DNA from: GCA-2697345 sp002697345
Lineage (GTDB): Bacteria > Pseudomonadota > Alphaproteobacteria > Rhodobacterales > Rhodobacteraceae
Direction: 5' to 3'
NCBI GenBank assembly: GCA_943787605.1
Contig: CALSNB010000001.1
Coordinates: 310,001-374,000 of the forward strand
Length of the DNA stretch: 64,000 nt
Below, in pieces: positions 26,692 to 36,104 of the stretch. Each line of letters opens with the position of its first letter. Positions within the stretch are counted from its first letter, which is position 1. The translations under genes and the position numbers were made by a program. The notes under the pieces are model-generated. The model saw nothing but the letters and a program-made list of their open reading frames with translations. It did not search any database and was not told where the DNA came from.

Positions 26692-27575
26692 TGAGTGAAA
26701 AAAAGCCGACTAAAGGACAAAAAGCAGGAAAAGGTGTAAGTGGCTATGGTATTGGTGGTGTTGACGTTGTCATGTCAGTTGATCAAGTTGCTAAAGAGGC
26801 GGCCTCTATGTCGGATGCGGCACCCTCTTTGGGCGCTTTAGGAAAGCTTGTAGAAAATAATTCTTACCTAACAATAAATAATTTAAGAGCTGGTTATGGA
26901 AAGATGGAAATCTTACATGATTTTAATTTACAGATAGGTAAAGGGCAATCTTTATGTTTAATAGGCCCAAATGGAGCTGGTAAGTCCACGGTTCTTCATT
27001 CCATTTTTGGGTTTACCAATATTTTTTCCGGATCAATCGTTGTTGATGGTCTGGATGTGACTTCCTTAACACCATCACAGAAACTTTCAAAAGCTGGAAT
27101 AGCTTATATACTCCAGGATAAGTCTGTATTCCCACAAATGACTGTCGAAGAAAATTTACTCATGGGTGGGTTTCTTAAAGGTCGCCCGGCCGAAGCGAAG
27201 CAAGCTGCCGATATGGTATTTGATAAGTATAAACGTTTAGCAGATCGAAGAGATAAACCTGCTGGTGTTTTATCGGGTGGAGAACGGCGTCTTTTGGAAA
27301 TTTCTCGTGCACTTGTAATGCAACCAGAAGTTTTACTTGTAGATGAGCCTTCAATTGGTTTGGAGCCACGATTTATTGATATGGTTTTTGAAATCTTAGA
27401 AGATCTTCAAAAGAAAGATGGTAAAACAATAATTATGGTTGAGCAAAATGCAAAAAAAGGTCTAGCATTTGCGGATATCGGGTATGTTCTTGTCTCGGGT
27501 GAAACTGCTATAGCAGATACAGGAGACAATCTTTTGAAGAACCCAGATGTAGGAAGACTATTCTTAGGCGGCTGA
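26691..27575 (+). CDS. livF: Branched-chain-type ABC transporter ATP-binding protein (LivF-like) with N-terminal extension
   Basis: The 294-residue protein is a LivF-type ATPase. Walker A (GPNGAGKST), Q-loop (LQDKSVFP), signature (LSGGERRLLE), Walker B (VLLVDEPSIGL) and switch region (MVEQNAK) are all present, and the end DVGRLFLGG is canonical. Ordinary LivF proteins start near LTINNLRAGYG. Here about 58 extra residues precede that point, Lys/Gly-rich at first (GQKAGKGVSGYGIGG) and then helical-looking. The ATG overlaps the LivG stop by one base and no better internal start is evident, so the extension appears real. Its role is unknown. Confidence 0.88.
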   Translation: MSEKKPTKGQKAGKGVSGYGIGGVDVVMSVDQVAKEAASMSDAAPSLGALGKLVENNSYLTINNLRAGYGKMEILHDFNLQIGKGQSLCLIGPNGAGKSTVLHSIFGFTNIFSGSIVVDGLDVTSLTPSQKLSKAGIAYILQDKSVFPQMTVEENLLMGGFLKGRPAEAKQAADMVFDKYKRLADRRDKPAGVLSGGERRLLEISRALVMQPEVLLVDEPSIGLEPRFIDMVFEILEDLQKKDGKTIIMVEQNAKKGLAFADIGYVLVSGETAIADTGDNLLKNPDVGRLFLGG

Positions 27576-27704
27576 TAGAATTAAAATTTAAATACTTTAA
27601 GTTCCCTTAATCATTCCGTTAGAATCTTCTATAGAATATGTTTAAATAATTTCTATTGTATAGTTTTTATAGATCGGGTTACTGTTAGTTAAGACTATAT
27701 AGTA

Positions 27705-28937
27705 ATGGGTACATATGTGATCTCCTCTCTTCATCCTAAAAGGCTGTTAATAGCAATATGCGTTTGTTGTATTGCGTCTATGATTGGAATAACCTTATGG
27801 CCGGTTTTTCTTGTTCAACTTAGGGACGTTTGGGAGTTAAGTAATTCGCAAATAGGGTGGATAAGCGGTGCTTATTTCGTTGGCTATGTTGTTGCTACCC
27901 CTCTACTCGTAGGTTTAACGGACTTCTTGGATTCTAGGTTAATATTTTTAAGTGGTTGTGTCTCTAGCTTTTTAGGCTGTCTTGGGTTTGCATTTTTAGC
28001 AAACGATTTTTTATCTGCGCTGATTACCTATACATTAATGGGAGCTGGTTTAGCTGGAACGTATATGCCTGGCTTACAAATTTTGAATGCACGCTTAAGC
28101 GATGATTTTCGTGTTAAGGCTGTTCCATGGTATACGTCAAGTTTTGGTTTAGGGTCAGGAATTTCATTTCTTGTTATGGGATATTTGTTAGCTTACTCAA
28201 ATTATACTGTTGCCGCATTGTTAGGAGCTATAGGGGCCTTAGCCTCTGGCGTTTATGTTTACTTTTTTGTATCACCTATTCGTCCAACACTAAGCCTAAA
28301 CAAAGGTGTTGACCGTCATCCACTTGATTTGCGTCCTGCTTTTAGAAAACCAAAAGCTATGGGATATATCTTTGCTTACTCGGCTCATACTTACGAGCTA
28401 TTCGCATTTAGGTCATGGAGCTTCGCGCTGTTTGTCTTTCTAGGTGATCGAGCTGAATCAACTCTAAATTTTTCTCAGATTGCAACTATTTTTGCTTTTT
28501 TGACGATATTAGGTATGGTTGCTTCTACTACTGGCGCAAAGCTGTGCTTAATGTTTGGTCGACATCGAAGTATTTCTTGGATGGGGAGTTTAACTGCACT
28601 TTTGGCTGTTGCATGCTCTCTTCTCATTTCCGCACCACTGTGGCTCTCTTTGGGAATACTTTGTGTTTACAATGTAGCAATAATGTTTGATTCCGGCAGT
28701 TTAACCGCTGGTACTGTTTCAGTATCTGATCCGGAAGACAGAGGTGCTTTGTTAGCAGTTCATTCTATGATTGGCTTTGCAGGAGGCGCAATTGGTGCCC
28801 CGGTAATAGGATACACCTTAGATATAGCTGGAGGCGAAGAAAACTTACTTGCTTGGTCACTTGCACTATTATTAATGGGTATAGGTTCCTTTCTAGTTTC
28901 AATCATACAATCGCGATTTTGGAGATATAATCGTTAA
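27705..28937 (+). CDS. Major facilitator superfamily transporter
   Basis: The 410-residue protein has twelve hydrophobic helices in two six-helix halves. Between helices 2 and 3 lies the MFS loop in the form GLTDFLDSRLIFLSG, and a later GAKLCLMFGRHRSISWMG resembles its second copy. No antibiotic or sugar-specific signature is recognised. It begins 130 bases after the ABC importer and may be independently transcribed. The direction of transport and substrate are unknown. The 132-base gap downstream is very AT-rich and probably carries the preT promoter. Confidence 0.8.
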   Translation: MGTYVISSLHPKRLLIAICVCCIASMIGITLWPVFLVQLRDVWELSNSQIGWISGAYFVGYVVATPLLVGLTDFLDSRLIFLSGCVSSFLGCLGFAFLANDFLSALITYTLMGAGLAGTYMPGLQILNARLSDDFRVKAVPWYTSSFGLGSGISFLVMGYLLAYSNYTVAALLGAIGALASGVYVYFFVSPIRPTLSLNKGVDRHPLDLRPAFRKPKAMGYIFAYSAHTYELFAFRSWSFALFVFLGDRAESTLNFSQIATIFAFLTILGMVASTTGAKLCLMFGRHRSISWMGSLTALLAVACSLLISAPLWLSLGILCVYNVAIMFDSGSLTAGTVSVSDPEDRGALLAVHSMIGFAGGAIGAPVIGYTLDIAGGEENLLAWSLALLLMGIGSFLVSIIQSRFWRYNR

Positions 28938-29069
28938 GTTAACATTTTTTAGAATAAATAAAATCTTATTATAATTTAAATTTTTTTTTATTGATTTTAC
29001 ATAAAATTTACCATTTGATAAAAAAAAAGATTTCTTATATAACTAAAAATAAAGTGAGAGAGAGTTTAA

Positions 29070-30404
29070 ATGCCAAATACTGTATCATCGCCAGGGGTTT
29101 TGCCTGGTAGGCTTTCCGCCTCAAAAGTGACAGAAAATTTTTCTGACTTACATGAACCTTTTAGTGCTCACGAAGCCTCTGTAGCCGCTGATAGATGTTA
29201 TTTTTGTTATGATGCACCTTGTATAACAGCATGTCCAACGGCGATTGATATACCACTTTTTATCAGGCAAATCCAAACAAACACTATTGATGCAGCCGCT
29301 AAAACTATTTTTGAACAAAATATTCTTGGTGGTATGTGCGCACGTGTCTGTCCAACTGAGACATTATGTGAGGAGGCATGTGTAAGGGAGGCTGCTGAAG
29401 GAAAACCTGTTGAAATTGGGCGCTTACAGCGTCACGCAACAGACTCTTTCATGAAATCTGGAGTTCAACCATTTTCAAGAAAAGCCAGTACAGGAAAAAA
29501 GATTGCTGTAATTGGAGCTGGTCCAGCTGGGCTTGCATGTGCACATAGGCTTGCTATGCACGGGCATGAGGTTATCATTTATGACTCTAAAGAAAAGGCT
29601 GGTGGCCTGAATGAATTTGGGATTGCTGCATATAAAACAACGGATGAATTTGCAGCAAAAGAGGTGGATTGGTTATTAGAGATCGGTGGAATTGATCTTC
29701 AGCTAGGATTTGAGTTAGGAAAAAACATTCATTTGAATGAGTTAGTAAAGCAGTTTGATTCTGTTTTTCTTGGCCTCGGTTTGGGTGCAGTTAATAATTT
29801 GCGAGTTCCTGGAGATGATTTAGAGAACGTTTCTGATGCGGTTCGGTTCATCTCAACGCTTAGGCAGGCAGATGACTTAACTAGTTTGGAAGTGGGCAGG
29901 AATGTATTAGTTATAGGCGGAGGTATGACAGCAGTTGATGCGGCAGTTCAATCAAAATTACTAGGAGCTGAGACCGTTACAATAGCATATCGTAGATCTA
30001 AGGATAAAATGGGTGCATCGATTTATGAGCAAGAACTTGCAACGTCAAAAGGAGTAGTTATCCGAGAAAACCTTAATCCTAAAACCATAATTGGTAATGG
30101 TAAAGTTTCTACAGTTGAATTTGAAAAGACTAAGCAAACCGCTGGGGGATTAACTTCTACAGGGGAGGCTGTAATGATTGCTGCAGACCAAGTATTTGTG
30201 GCCATCGGTCAGGCACTAAGTGTAGATGAGGAAAGATTAGAGTTTGTAGGAAATAAGATCAATGTCTCTGGTTCTGGTCGCACTTCTTGTAGCGGTGTAT
30301 GGGCTGGTGGAGATTGCGTTTCTGGAGGAGAAGATCTTACTGTTACTGCAGTCGCTCAGGGTCGTGATGCAGCAGAAGATATAAATTTAAGTTTAATGGG
30401 GTAA
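29070..30404 (+). CDS. preT: NAD-dependent dihydropyrimidine dehydrogenase, PreT subunit
   Basis: The 444-residue flavoprotein is the electron-entry subunit. An N-terminal iron-sulfur region has Cys-rich stretches RCYFCYDAPCITACP (about 46-60) and MCARVCPTETLCEEACVRE. The FAD-binding Rossmann motif VIGAGPAGLACAHRLA follows, then a NAD-binding motif VIGGGMTAVDAAVQS and a final AGGDCVSGG. It resembles the small subunit of glutamate synthase. With PreA it reduces uracil or thymine to the 5,6-dihydro form using NADH, the first step of reductive pyrimidine breakdown. The start of preA lies 5 bases downstream. A GAGAGAG sequence precedes ATG 29070. Confidence 0.92.
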   Translation: MPNTVSSPGVLPGRLSASKVTENFSDLHEPFSAHEASVAADRCYFCYDAPCITACPTAIDIPLFIRQIQTNTIDAAAKTIFEQNILGGMCARVCPTETLCEEACVREAAEGKPVEIGRLQRHATDSFMKSGVQPFSRKASTGKKIAVIGAGPAGLACAHRLAMHGHEVIIYDSKEKAGGLNEFGIAAYKTTDEFAAKEVDWLLEIGGIDLQLGFELGKNIHLNELVKQFDSVFLGLGLGAVNNLRVPGDDLENVSDAVRFISTLRQADDLTSLEVGRNVLVIGGGMTAVDAAVQSKLLGAETVTIAYRRSKDKMGASIYEQELATSKGVVIRENLNPKTIIGNGKVSTVEFEKTKQTAGGLTSTGEAVMIAADQVFVAIGQALSVDEERLEFVGNKINVSGSGRTSCSGVWAGGDCVSGGEDLTVTAVAQGRDAAEDINLSLMG

Positions 30405-30409
30405 TAACA

Positions 30410-31714
30410 ATGGCCAATTTATCATCTGAATTTTTAGGAATAAAATCACCAAATCCTTTTTGGTTGGCGTCTGCGCCTCCAACGGATAAAGAATACAATG
30501 TTCGTCGAGCTTTTGATGCTGGGTGGGGAGGTGTAGTTTGGAAAACATTGGGGGAAGATGGCCCCCCAATAGTTAATGTTAATGGGCCACGGTATGGAGC
30601 CTTGTATGGAGCAGACCGTAGGCTTCTGGGTCTTAATAATATTGAGTTGATTACCGACAGGCCACTTGATTTAAATTTACAGGAAATTAAAACTGTTAAA
30701 CGCGATTATCCTGATAGGGCCATGATAGTTAGTATAATGGTGCCGTGTGAAGAAGGTGCTTGGAAGTCTATTTTGCCGAAAGTTGAAGAAACTGGTGCTG
30801 ATGGTATTGAGTTAAATTTTGGGTGTCCTCATGGAATGTCGGAAAGAGGAATGGGAGCTGCTGTAGGACAGGTCCCAAAATATATTGAAATGGTTGCTCG
30901 CTGGTGTAAACAAAACACAAGGATGCCAGTGATTGTGAAGTTAACGCCAAATATCACTGATATTCGTTATCCAGCTAGAGCAGCTTTAAAAGGGGGTGCT
31001 GATGCTGTTAGTTTAATAAATACCATAGCCTCAATTATTTCAGTTAATTTAGACACTATGTCTCCAGAACCTTCTATTGATGGAAAGGGAAGTCATGGAG
31101 GGTACTGTGGTCCTGCAGTCAAACCAATAGCGTTAAACATGATAGCTCAAATTGGAAATGATGTTGAAACTGGAGGTCTTCCAATATCAGGGATTGGAGG
31201 AATAACTAACTGGAGAGATGCTGCAGAATATATGAGTTTGGGCTGTGGGAATGTTCAGGTGTGTACTGCTGCGATGACATATGGATTTAAGATTGTTGAA
31301 GAAATGAAGTCTGGTATGTCTGACTGGATGGATGAAAAAGGTTATACTTCGGTTTCAGACTTTATAGGCTCAGCTCTTCCTAATGTTACGGAGTGGCAGC
31401 ATCTAAATCTAAATTATGTAGCAAAAGCAAAGATTGATCAAGATTCATGTATAAAATGTGGTCGGTGCTATGCTGCATGCGAAGACACGTCTCATCAAGC
31501 AATATCAATAAGTGAAGGAAGAGTTTTTGAGGTAATTGATGAAGAATGTGTAGCTTGTAACTTATGTGTTGATGTATGTCCTGTAGAAAACTGTATTAGC
31601 ATGGAAGCGCTTGAGCCAGGTATGATGGATACTAGAACTGGAAAAGTTGTTGAAGAAGAATATGCAAATTGGACAACTCATTCAAATAACTCAGGTGCTT
31701 GTGCAGCCGAATAA
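30410..31714 (+). CDS. preA: NAD-dependent dihydropyrimidine dehydrogenase, PreA subunit
   Basis: The 434-residue protein joins an FMN-binding dihydroorotate-dehydrogenase-like TIM barrel with a C-terminal ferredoxin. The barrel's active-site loop holds the expected catalytic Cys (LNFGCPHGMSERGMG). Two 4Fe-4S clusters follow at CIKCGRCYAACE and CVACNLCVDVCP. It is the pyrimidine-reducing subunit partnered with PreT. A 40-residue tail after the ferredoxin resembles that of other PreA proteins. The gene is convergent with the rutR-like regulator. Function is confident. Confidence 0.94.
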   Translation: MANLSSEFLGIKSPNPFWLASAPPTDKEYNVRRAFDAGWGGVVWKTLGEDGPPIVNVNGPRYGALYGADRRLLGLNNIELITDRPLDLNLQEIKTVKRDYPDRAMIVSIMVPCEEGAWKSILPKVEETGADGIELNFGCPHGMSERGMGAAVGQVPKYIEMVARWCKQNTRMPVIVKLTPNITDIRYPARAALKGGADAVSLINTIASIISVNLDTMSPEPSIDGKGSHGGYCGPAVKPIALNMIAQIGNDVETGGLPISGIGGITNWRDAAEYMSLGCGNVQVCTAAMTYGFKIVEEMKSGMSDWMDEKGYTSVSDFIGSALPNVTEWQHLNLNYVAKAKIDQDSCIKCGRCYAACEDTSHQAISISEGRVFEVIDEECVACNLCVDVCPVENCISMEALEPGMMDTRTGKVVEEEYANWTTHSNNSGACAAE

Positions 31715-31756
31715 TTGCTTTAATTTGGTCTCTTTTAAGGCATCGATGTTGTTCAT

Positions 31757-32374
31757 TTAAGGTCTTAATAACCTAGAAAACAAGTTTATGAGGTAATTCT
31801 CAGCGTTTTCAAAGGGTTCCTCATTTGTTAGGACAGCACGTACTTGAACATCAAAATCTGCATAGTGTTGAGTTAACGACCAAATGGAGAAAATTAAATG
31901 ATAAGGGTGCACCTTTGCAATTAACCCATGGTCAGACCACTTCTTTATAATCAATACTTTTTCATCTACTAAGTTCTTCAAATCATTGCTTAAGGCTGTA
32001 TGAATTCTTGGTGCACCTTGAATGATTTCATTGGCAAATAGCCTGCTCTCACGCGGATACATTTTACTCATTTGCAATTTTCTGCAGACGTAACCACATA
32101 TTTCGTCAATAGGATCACCTGTAGCTGACAATTCCCTTAAGGGTTCTATCCACTTTTCTAAAAGTTGTGTGATTAACTGGGAATGTATAACCTCTTTACT
32201 ATCAAAATAATAGAGTATGTTTGTTTTCGAAAGACATGATTTTTCTGCAATCATGTCGATGGTTGATCCACGAAAACCATTTATTGAAAATATATCAAGG
32301 GCTGCCTCTAAAATCTCTTTTGTTTTTTCACGTTGGATACGTGTTATCTTTTTTGTTGCTTCAGAACGTGCCAA
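31757..32374 (-). CDS. rutR: TetR-family regulator RutR-like
   Basis: The 205-residue regulator has an N-terminal TetR helix-turn-helix (ILEAALDIFSINGFRGSTIDMIAEKSCLSKTNILYYF) and a C-terminal ligand domain with the RutR-like IWSLTQHYADFDVQVRAVL. RutR senses pyrimidines (uracil/thymine) and controls their degradation. It lies between preTA and the hydrolase genes, divergent from the latter. A perfect inverted repeat 28 bases upstream of its start is a good candidate for its operator. It would repress the divergent operon and itself until pyrimidines bind. Confidence 0.85.
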   Translation of the reverse strand: MARSEATKKITRIQREKTKEILEAALDIFSINGFRGSTIDMIAEKSCLSKTNILYYFDSKEVIHSQLITQLLEKWIEPLRELSATGDPIDEICGYVCRKLQMSKMYPRESRLFANEIIQGAPRIHTALSNDLKNLVDEKVLIIKKWSDHGLIAKVHPYHLIFSIWSLTQHYADFDVQVRAVLTNEEPFENAENYLINLFSRLLRP

Positions 32375-32401
32375 AATGTTACCCCATTGCGTAGTAGTTT
32401 T

Positions 32402-32426
32402 ATTTTCCAGGTATTGACTGGAAAAT
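32402..32426. promoter_or_regulatory. Candidate RutR operator (perfect inverted repeat)
   Basis: A 9-base perfect inverted repeat (ATTTTCCAG and CTGGAAAAT) separated by 7 bases lies in the rutR-to-hydrolase intergenic region, 28 bases upstream of rutR. It has the size and symmetry of a TetR-family operator but not the E. coli RutR consensus, so the assignment is inferred from position. Confidence 0.55.
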
Positions 32427-32465
32427 TTATAATCATTGGCATTAGTGACTTACTATAATATAATC

Positions 32466-32494
32466 TTGACTTAGGCTAAGGCCGACGCCATTAT
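32466..32494 (+). promoter_or_regulatory. Candidate sigma-70-type promoter for the pyrimidine operon
   Basis: TTGACT at 32466-32471 and CATTAT at 32489-32494 are 17 bases apart and lie about 38 bases before the ATG at 32533. The -10 matches the consensus at four of six positions. The candidate RutR operator is just upstream. Confidence 0.4.
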
Positions 32495-32532
32495 TTTTAA
32501 CAAATAGTCAAAAAAAAGTCAAAGGAGTGGAC

Positions 32533-33783
32533 ATGTCTCAACCTACAAGTAATATACGAATTGATAGCGATAGGCTTTGGGATAGCCTGATGGAAATGGC
32601 AGAAATTGGTCCAGGTGTTGCTGGTGGCAATAACAGGCAAACACTCACTGATGAAGATAGTAAGGGAAGGGAGTTATTCAAACAGTGGTGTTTGAAAGAG
32701 GGGTGTACAATGGGCTTGGATCAAATGGGAAACATGTTTGCTAGAAGAGAGGGAACTGATCCTGATGCACTACCAGTTTACGTTGGTTCACATTTGGATA
32801 CGCAGCCGACTGGGGGTAAGTATGATGGTATCTTAGGAGTTCTAGGTGGACTGGAAATATTACGCACATTGAACAATCTATCTATCAAAACTAAACATCC
32901 TATAGTGGTTACTAATTTCACCAATGAGGAGGGGACTAGGTATGCGCCGGCTATGCTATCTTCGGGTGTTTTTGCTGGTATTCATGATCAAGATTGGGCT
33001 TATGAAAGAGTTGATGCAGATGGTAAAAAGTTTGGGGAAGAGCTTGAGCGAATAGGTTGGCGAGGTGAAGAAACTACAGGTGACCGTAAAATGCATGCGT
33101 TTTTTGAATTGCACATAGAGCAAGGACCAATTCTAGAGGCAGAGGGGATCGAGGTAGGTGTAGTTACTCATGGCCAAGGTCTAAGCTGGATGCAGCTAAC
33201 AATTACAGGTAAGGATAGTCACACAGGTTCTACTCCAATGCCCATGCGACGAAATGCTGGACTAGGGATGGCTAGAGTGCTTGAACTCGTTGAGGAGATC
33301 GCACTCTCGCATAGTCCAAACGCTGTTGGTGCAGCTGGTCATATTGATGTTTACCCCAATTCCAGGAATGTGATACCTGGTAAAGCTGTTTTTACTGTAG
33401 ATTTTAGATCTCCAAGTTTTGATGTTATTGCAGACATGGTTAAAAGGCTGAAAGAGGGTGCAAAAAAAATCTGTGATGATATGGGTTTAGAAGTTGAAAT
33501 TGAAAAAGTTGGAGGTTTTGATCCAGTAACCTTTGATGAAAATTGCGTTGCGGCTGTTCGAAACGCGGCAGAAACCTTGGGTTATAGCCATATGAATTTA
33601 ATATCTGGTGCGGGTCATGATGCGTGTTGGATTAATAAAGTTGCACCTACTGCAATGATAATGTGCCCATGTGTAGATGGGTTAAGTCATAATGAGGCAG
33701 AGGAAATAAGTAAAGATTGGGCCGCCGCAGGCACTAATGTTCTATTTCACGCTGTACTAGAAACAGCAGAAATTATTGATTAA
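32533..33783 (+). CDS. Zn-dependent N-carbamoyl amidohydrolase (beta-ureidopropionase-like)
   Basis: The 416-residue M20-family hydrolase belongs to the allantoate/N-carbamoyl-amino-acid amidohydrolase group. Metal-site motifs are VGSHLDTQPTGGKYDG, TNFTNEEGTRYAPAMLSSG, and ELHIEQGPILE, with a C-terminal SGAGHDA and SHNEAEE. ATG 32533 follows AAGGAG by 5 bases; the GTG two codons earlier overlaps that site. Beside preTA, rutR and dihydropyrimidinase, the natural role is hydrolysis of N-carbamoyl-beta-alanine to beta-alanine, CO2 and ammonia. It could also serve allantoate hydrolysis, which is missing from the purine cluster 14 kb away. Confidence 0.88.
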   Translation: MSQPTSNIRIDSDRLWDSLMEMAEIGPGVAGGNNRQTLTDEDSKGRELFKQWCLKEGCTMGLDQMGNMFARREGTDPDALPVYVGSHLDTQPTGGKYDGILGVLGGLEILRTLNNLSIKTKHPIVVTNFTNEEGTRYAPAMLSSGVFAGIHDQDWAYERVDADGKKFGEELERIGWRGEETTGDRKMHAFFELHIEQGPILEAEGIEVGVVTHGQGLSWMQLTITGKDSHTGSTPMPMRRNAGLGMARVLELVEEIALSHSPNAVGAAGHIDVYPNSRNVIPGKAVFTVDFRSPSFDVIADMVKRLKEGAKKICDDMGLEVEIEKVGGFDPVTFDENCVAAVRNAAETLGYSHMNLISGAGHDACWINKVAPTAMIMCPCVDGLSHNEAEEISKDWAAAGTNVLFHAVLETAEIID

Positions 33784-33843
33784 GTGCTTTAGTAAATAAT
33801 ATAGTGGTTATTTTTTGTCATAATTTAGTTTGGGGAGAAACTT

Positions 33844-35303
33844 ATGTTGAAAGTTATTAAAAATGGAACGGTTTGTACTGCAGATCGAACTTGGAAGGCA
33901 GATGTTTCGGTTGAAGGCGAAAAAATTAAACAAATAGGGGAAAATTTAAGTGGGGATGAATATATAGATGCTGAGGGGGCTTATGTAATTCCTGGAGGAA
34001 TTGATCCACACACTCATCTAGAGATGCCTTTTATGGGAACTACAGCTGCTGAAACTTTCGAAACTGGTACTTGGGCTGCAGCTGCGGGTGGTACAACTAT
34101 GGTAGTCGATTTTTGTCTACCTGGTGCTGACGGTTCGATTAAAAATGCAATTAATGAATGGCATAGAAATCAGCACCACAGATTTGTTCAGATATTGGTT
34201 ATCACATGGCAATAACAGGTTGGGATGAGAGTGTTTTCACTGAAATGGAAGATGCAGTTAAAATGGGTGTAAACTCATTCAAGCACTTTATGGCGTATAA
34301 GGGAGCTTTGATGATTGAAGATGATGAAATGTTCTCCAGTTTTAAGAGGTGTTCGGAATTAGGCGCTTTACCAATGGTCCATGCGGAAAATGGTGATCTA
34401 GTAGCCGAGCTTCAACAAAAGTACTTTGATCAAGGTATAACTGGTCCAGAAGGTCACGCATTTTCCAGACCGCCAGAGTTAGAGGGAGAGGCTGCAAATA
34501 GAGCAATAACTATTGCTGATACTGCCGGAGTTCCCCTGTATATTGTGCATGTATCTTGTGAGCAAACTCATGAGGCAATCCGAAGGGCAAGACAGAAAGG
34601 TATGAGAGTTTATGGAGAGCCTTTAATACAATTTCTAACTCTTGATGAAAATGAATACTTTAATAAAGATTGGGATCATGCGGCTCGGCGTGTAATGAGT
34701 CCACCTTTTAGATCAAAGGATCATCAAGATAGTCTTTGGGCTGGCTTGCAGGCAGGGTCTTTGCAGGTGGTTGCTACTGATCACGCAGCTTTCAATACGG
34801 AACAGAAACGTGCAGGCCTTAACGATTTTCGAATTATACCAAATGGTTCTAATGGTTTAGAGGAGCGTCTAGCAGTATTATGGACTGAGGGTGTTGAAAC
34901 TGGAAGATTAACTCCAAATGAGTTTGTTGCGGCTACTTCAACTAATATAGCAAAAATCTTAAATATTTATCCTAAAAAGGGTGCTATCGTAGAGGGTGCT
35001 GATGCTGATATTGTTGTGTGGGATCCAAAAATTTCCAAAACAATTTCACCCGCCAACCATCACTCAATACTTGATTATAATGTTTTTGAGGGATTTAAAG
35101 TTAATGCTCAGGCCAGGTATACCTTAAATAGGGGTGATATAATTTGGGCATGGGGACAGAATAGTCAACCACAACCGGGAAGGGGAAAGTTTGTTCCACG
35201 TCCAGCGTTCCCTTCGCCCCATCAAGCATTAAGTAAGTGGAAGGCTCTTAAAACGCCTCGTCGTATCGAACGTGATCCACTTAACATACCAGCCGGAATT
35301 TGA
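33844..35303 (+). CDS. hydA: Dihydropyrimidinase, frameshifted
   Basis: Two frames together encode a cyclic amidohydrolase. The first part holds the metal motif GGIDPHTHLEMPFMG. After the break the frame resumes with APQICSDIGYHMAITGWDESVF and carries SFKHFMAYKG (carbamylated Lys), PMVHAENG, YIVHVSCEQTHE and VATDHAAFN. The break sits in the AAA run at 34167-34169; one added A gives RKSAPQIC and a 486-residue protein, the normal length. It would hydrolyse dihydrouracil to N-carbamoyl-beta-alanine, between PreTA and the amidohydrolase upstream. As read, the gene would be inactive, but an indel error is more likely. Confidence 0.88.
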
Positions 35304-35321
35304 TTTAAGGAATTAATCAAC

Positions 35322-36104
35322 GTGAGTCAAACTCCAGTAATAAAAGTCAATAATCTAGACTTAACCTTTGAAACAAATGATGGTCCAGTTAATGCCTTAA
35401 GCGACATTAATCTTTCTATTGATAAGGGAGATTTTGTATCTTTTATAGGTCCGTCTGGCTGTGGAAAGACTACTTTATTAAGGGTGTTAGCGGATCTAGA
35501 TGAACCAACAAAAGGATCTGTTACAGTAAATGGAGTCAGCCCTTCTGAAGCACGTATGTCGAGGGCGTATGGTTATGTTTTCCAAGCTGCTGGACTGTAC
35601 CCTTGGCGCAATATCGCTTCAAATATTAAGCTTCCTTTGGAAATCATGGGTTATCCCAAAAGTGATCAGGAAGATAGAGTTTCAAAAGTACTTGAGCTAG
35701 TTGAGCTGAATGGCTTTGAAAAAAAGTTTCCTTGGCAGCTATCTGGTGGGATGCAACAAAGAGCTAGTATTGCTCGTGCGCTGGCTTTTGATGCAGACAT
35801 ACTTTTAATGGATGAGCCATTTGGGGCATTAGATGAGATAGTAAGAGATCATTTGAATGAACAATTATTAAAATTGTGGAAATCTACCAGTAAAACTATT
35901 TGTTTTGTTACGCATTCAATTCCAGAAGCAGTTTTTCTTTCAACAAAAATAGTAGTTATGTCACCAAGGCCAGGACGAATTGTAGATGTGATTGAAAGTG
36001 ACTTGTCACCAAATAGACCACTCGAAATCAGAGACTCAAAAGAGTTTATAGAGATTTCACAACGGGTTAGAGAAGGTTTAAGGACAGGCCATACTGATGA
36101 GTAA
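35322..36104 (+). CDS. ABC transporter ATP-binding protein (SsuB/TauB/ThiZ-like)
   Basis: The 260-residue ATPase begins at GTG 35322 and has Walker A (GPSGCGKTT), Q-loop (VFQAAGLYPW), signature (LSGGMQQRASIARAL), Walker B (DILLMDEPFGALDE) and switch His (VTHSIPEAVFLS). The group serves nitrate, sulfonate, taurine and thiamine-precursor importers. Its location immediately after dihydropyrimidinase, and the downstream THI5/NMT1-type binding protein, argue for a pyrimidine or related nucleobase importer. The first permease gene overlaps its end by 8 bases. Confidence 0.88.
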   Translation: MSQTPVIKVNNLDLTFETNDGPVNALSDINLSIDKGDFVSFIGPSGCGKTTLLRVLADLDEPTKGSVTVNGVSPSEARMSRAYGYVFQAAGLYPWRNIASNIKLPLEIMGYPKSDQEDRVSKVLELVELNGFEKKFPWQLSGGMQQRASIARALAFDADILLMDEPFGALDEIVRDHLNEQLLKLWKSTSKTICFVTHSIPEAVFLSTKIVVMSPRPGRIVDVIESDLSPNRPLEIRDSKEFIEISQRVREGLRTGHTDE

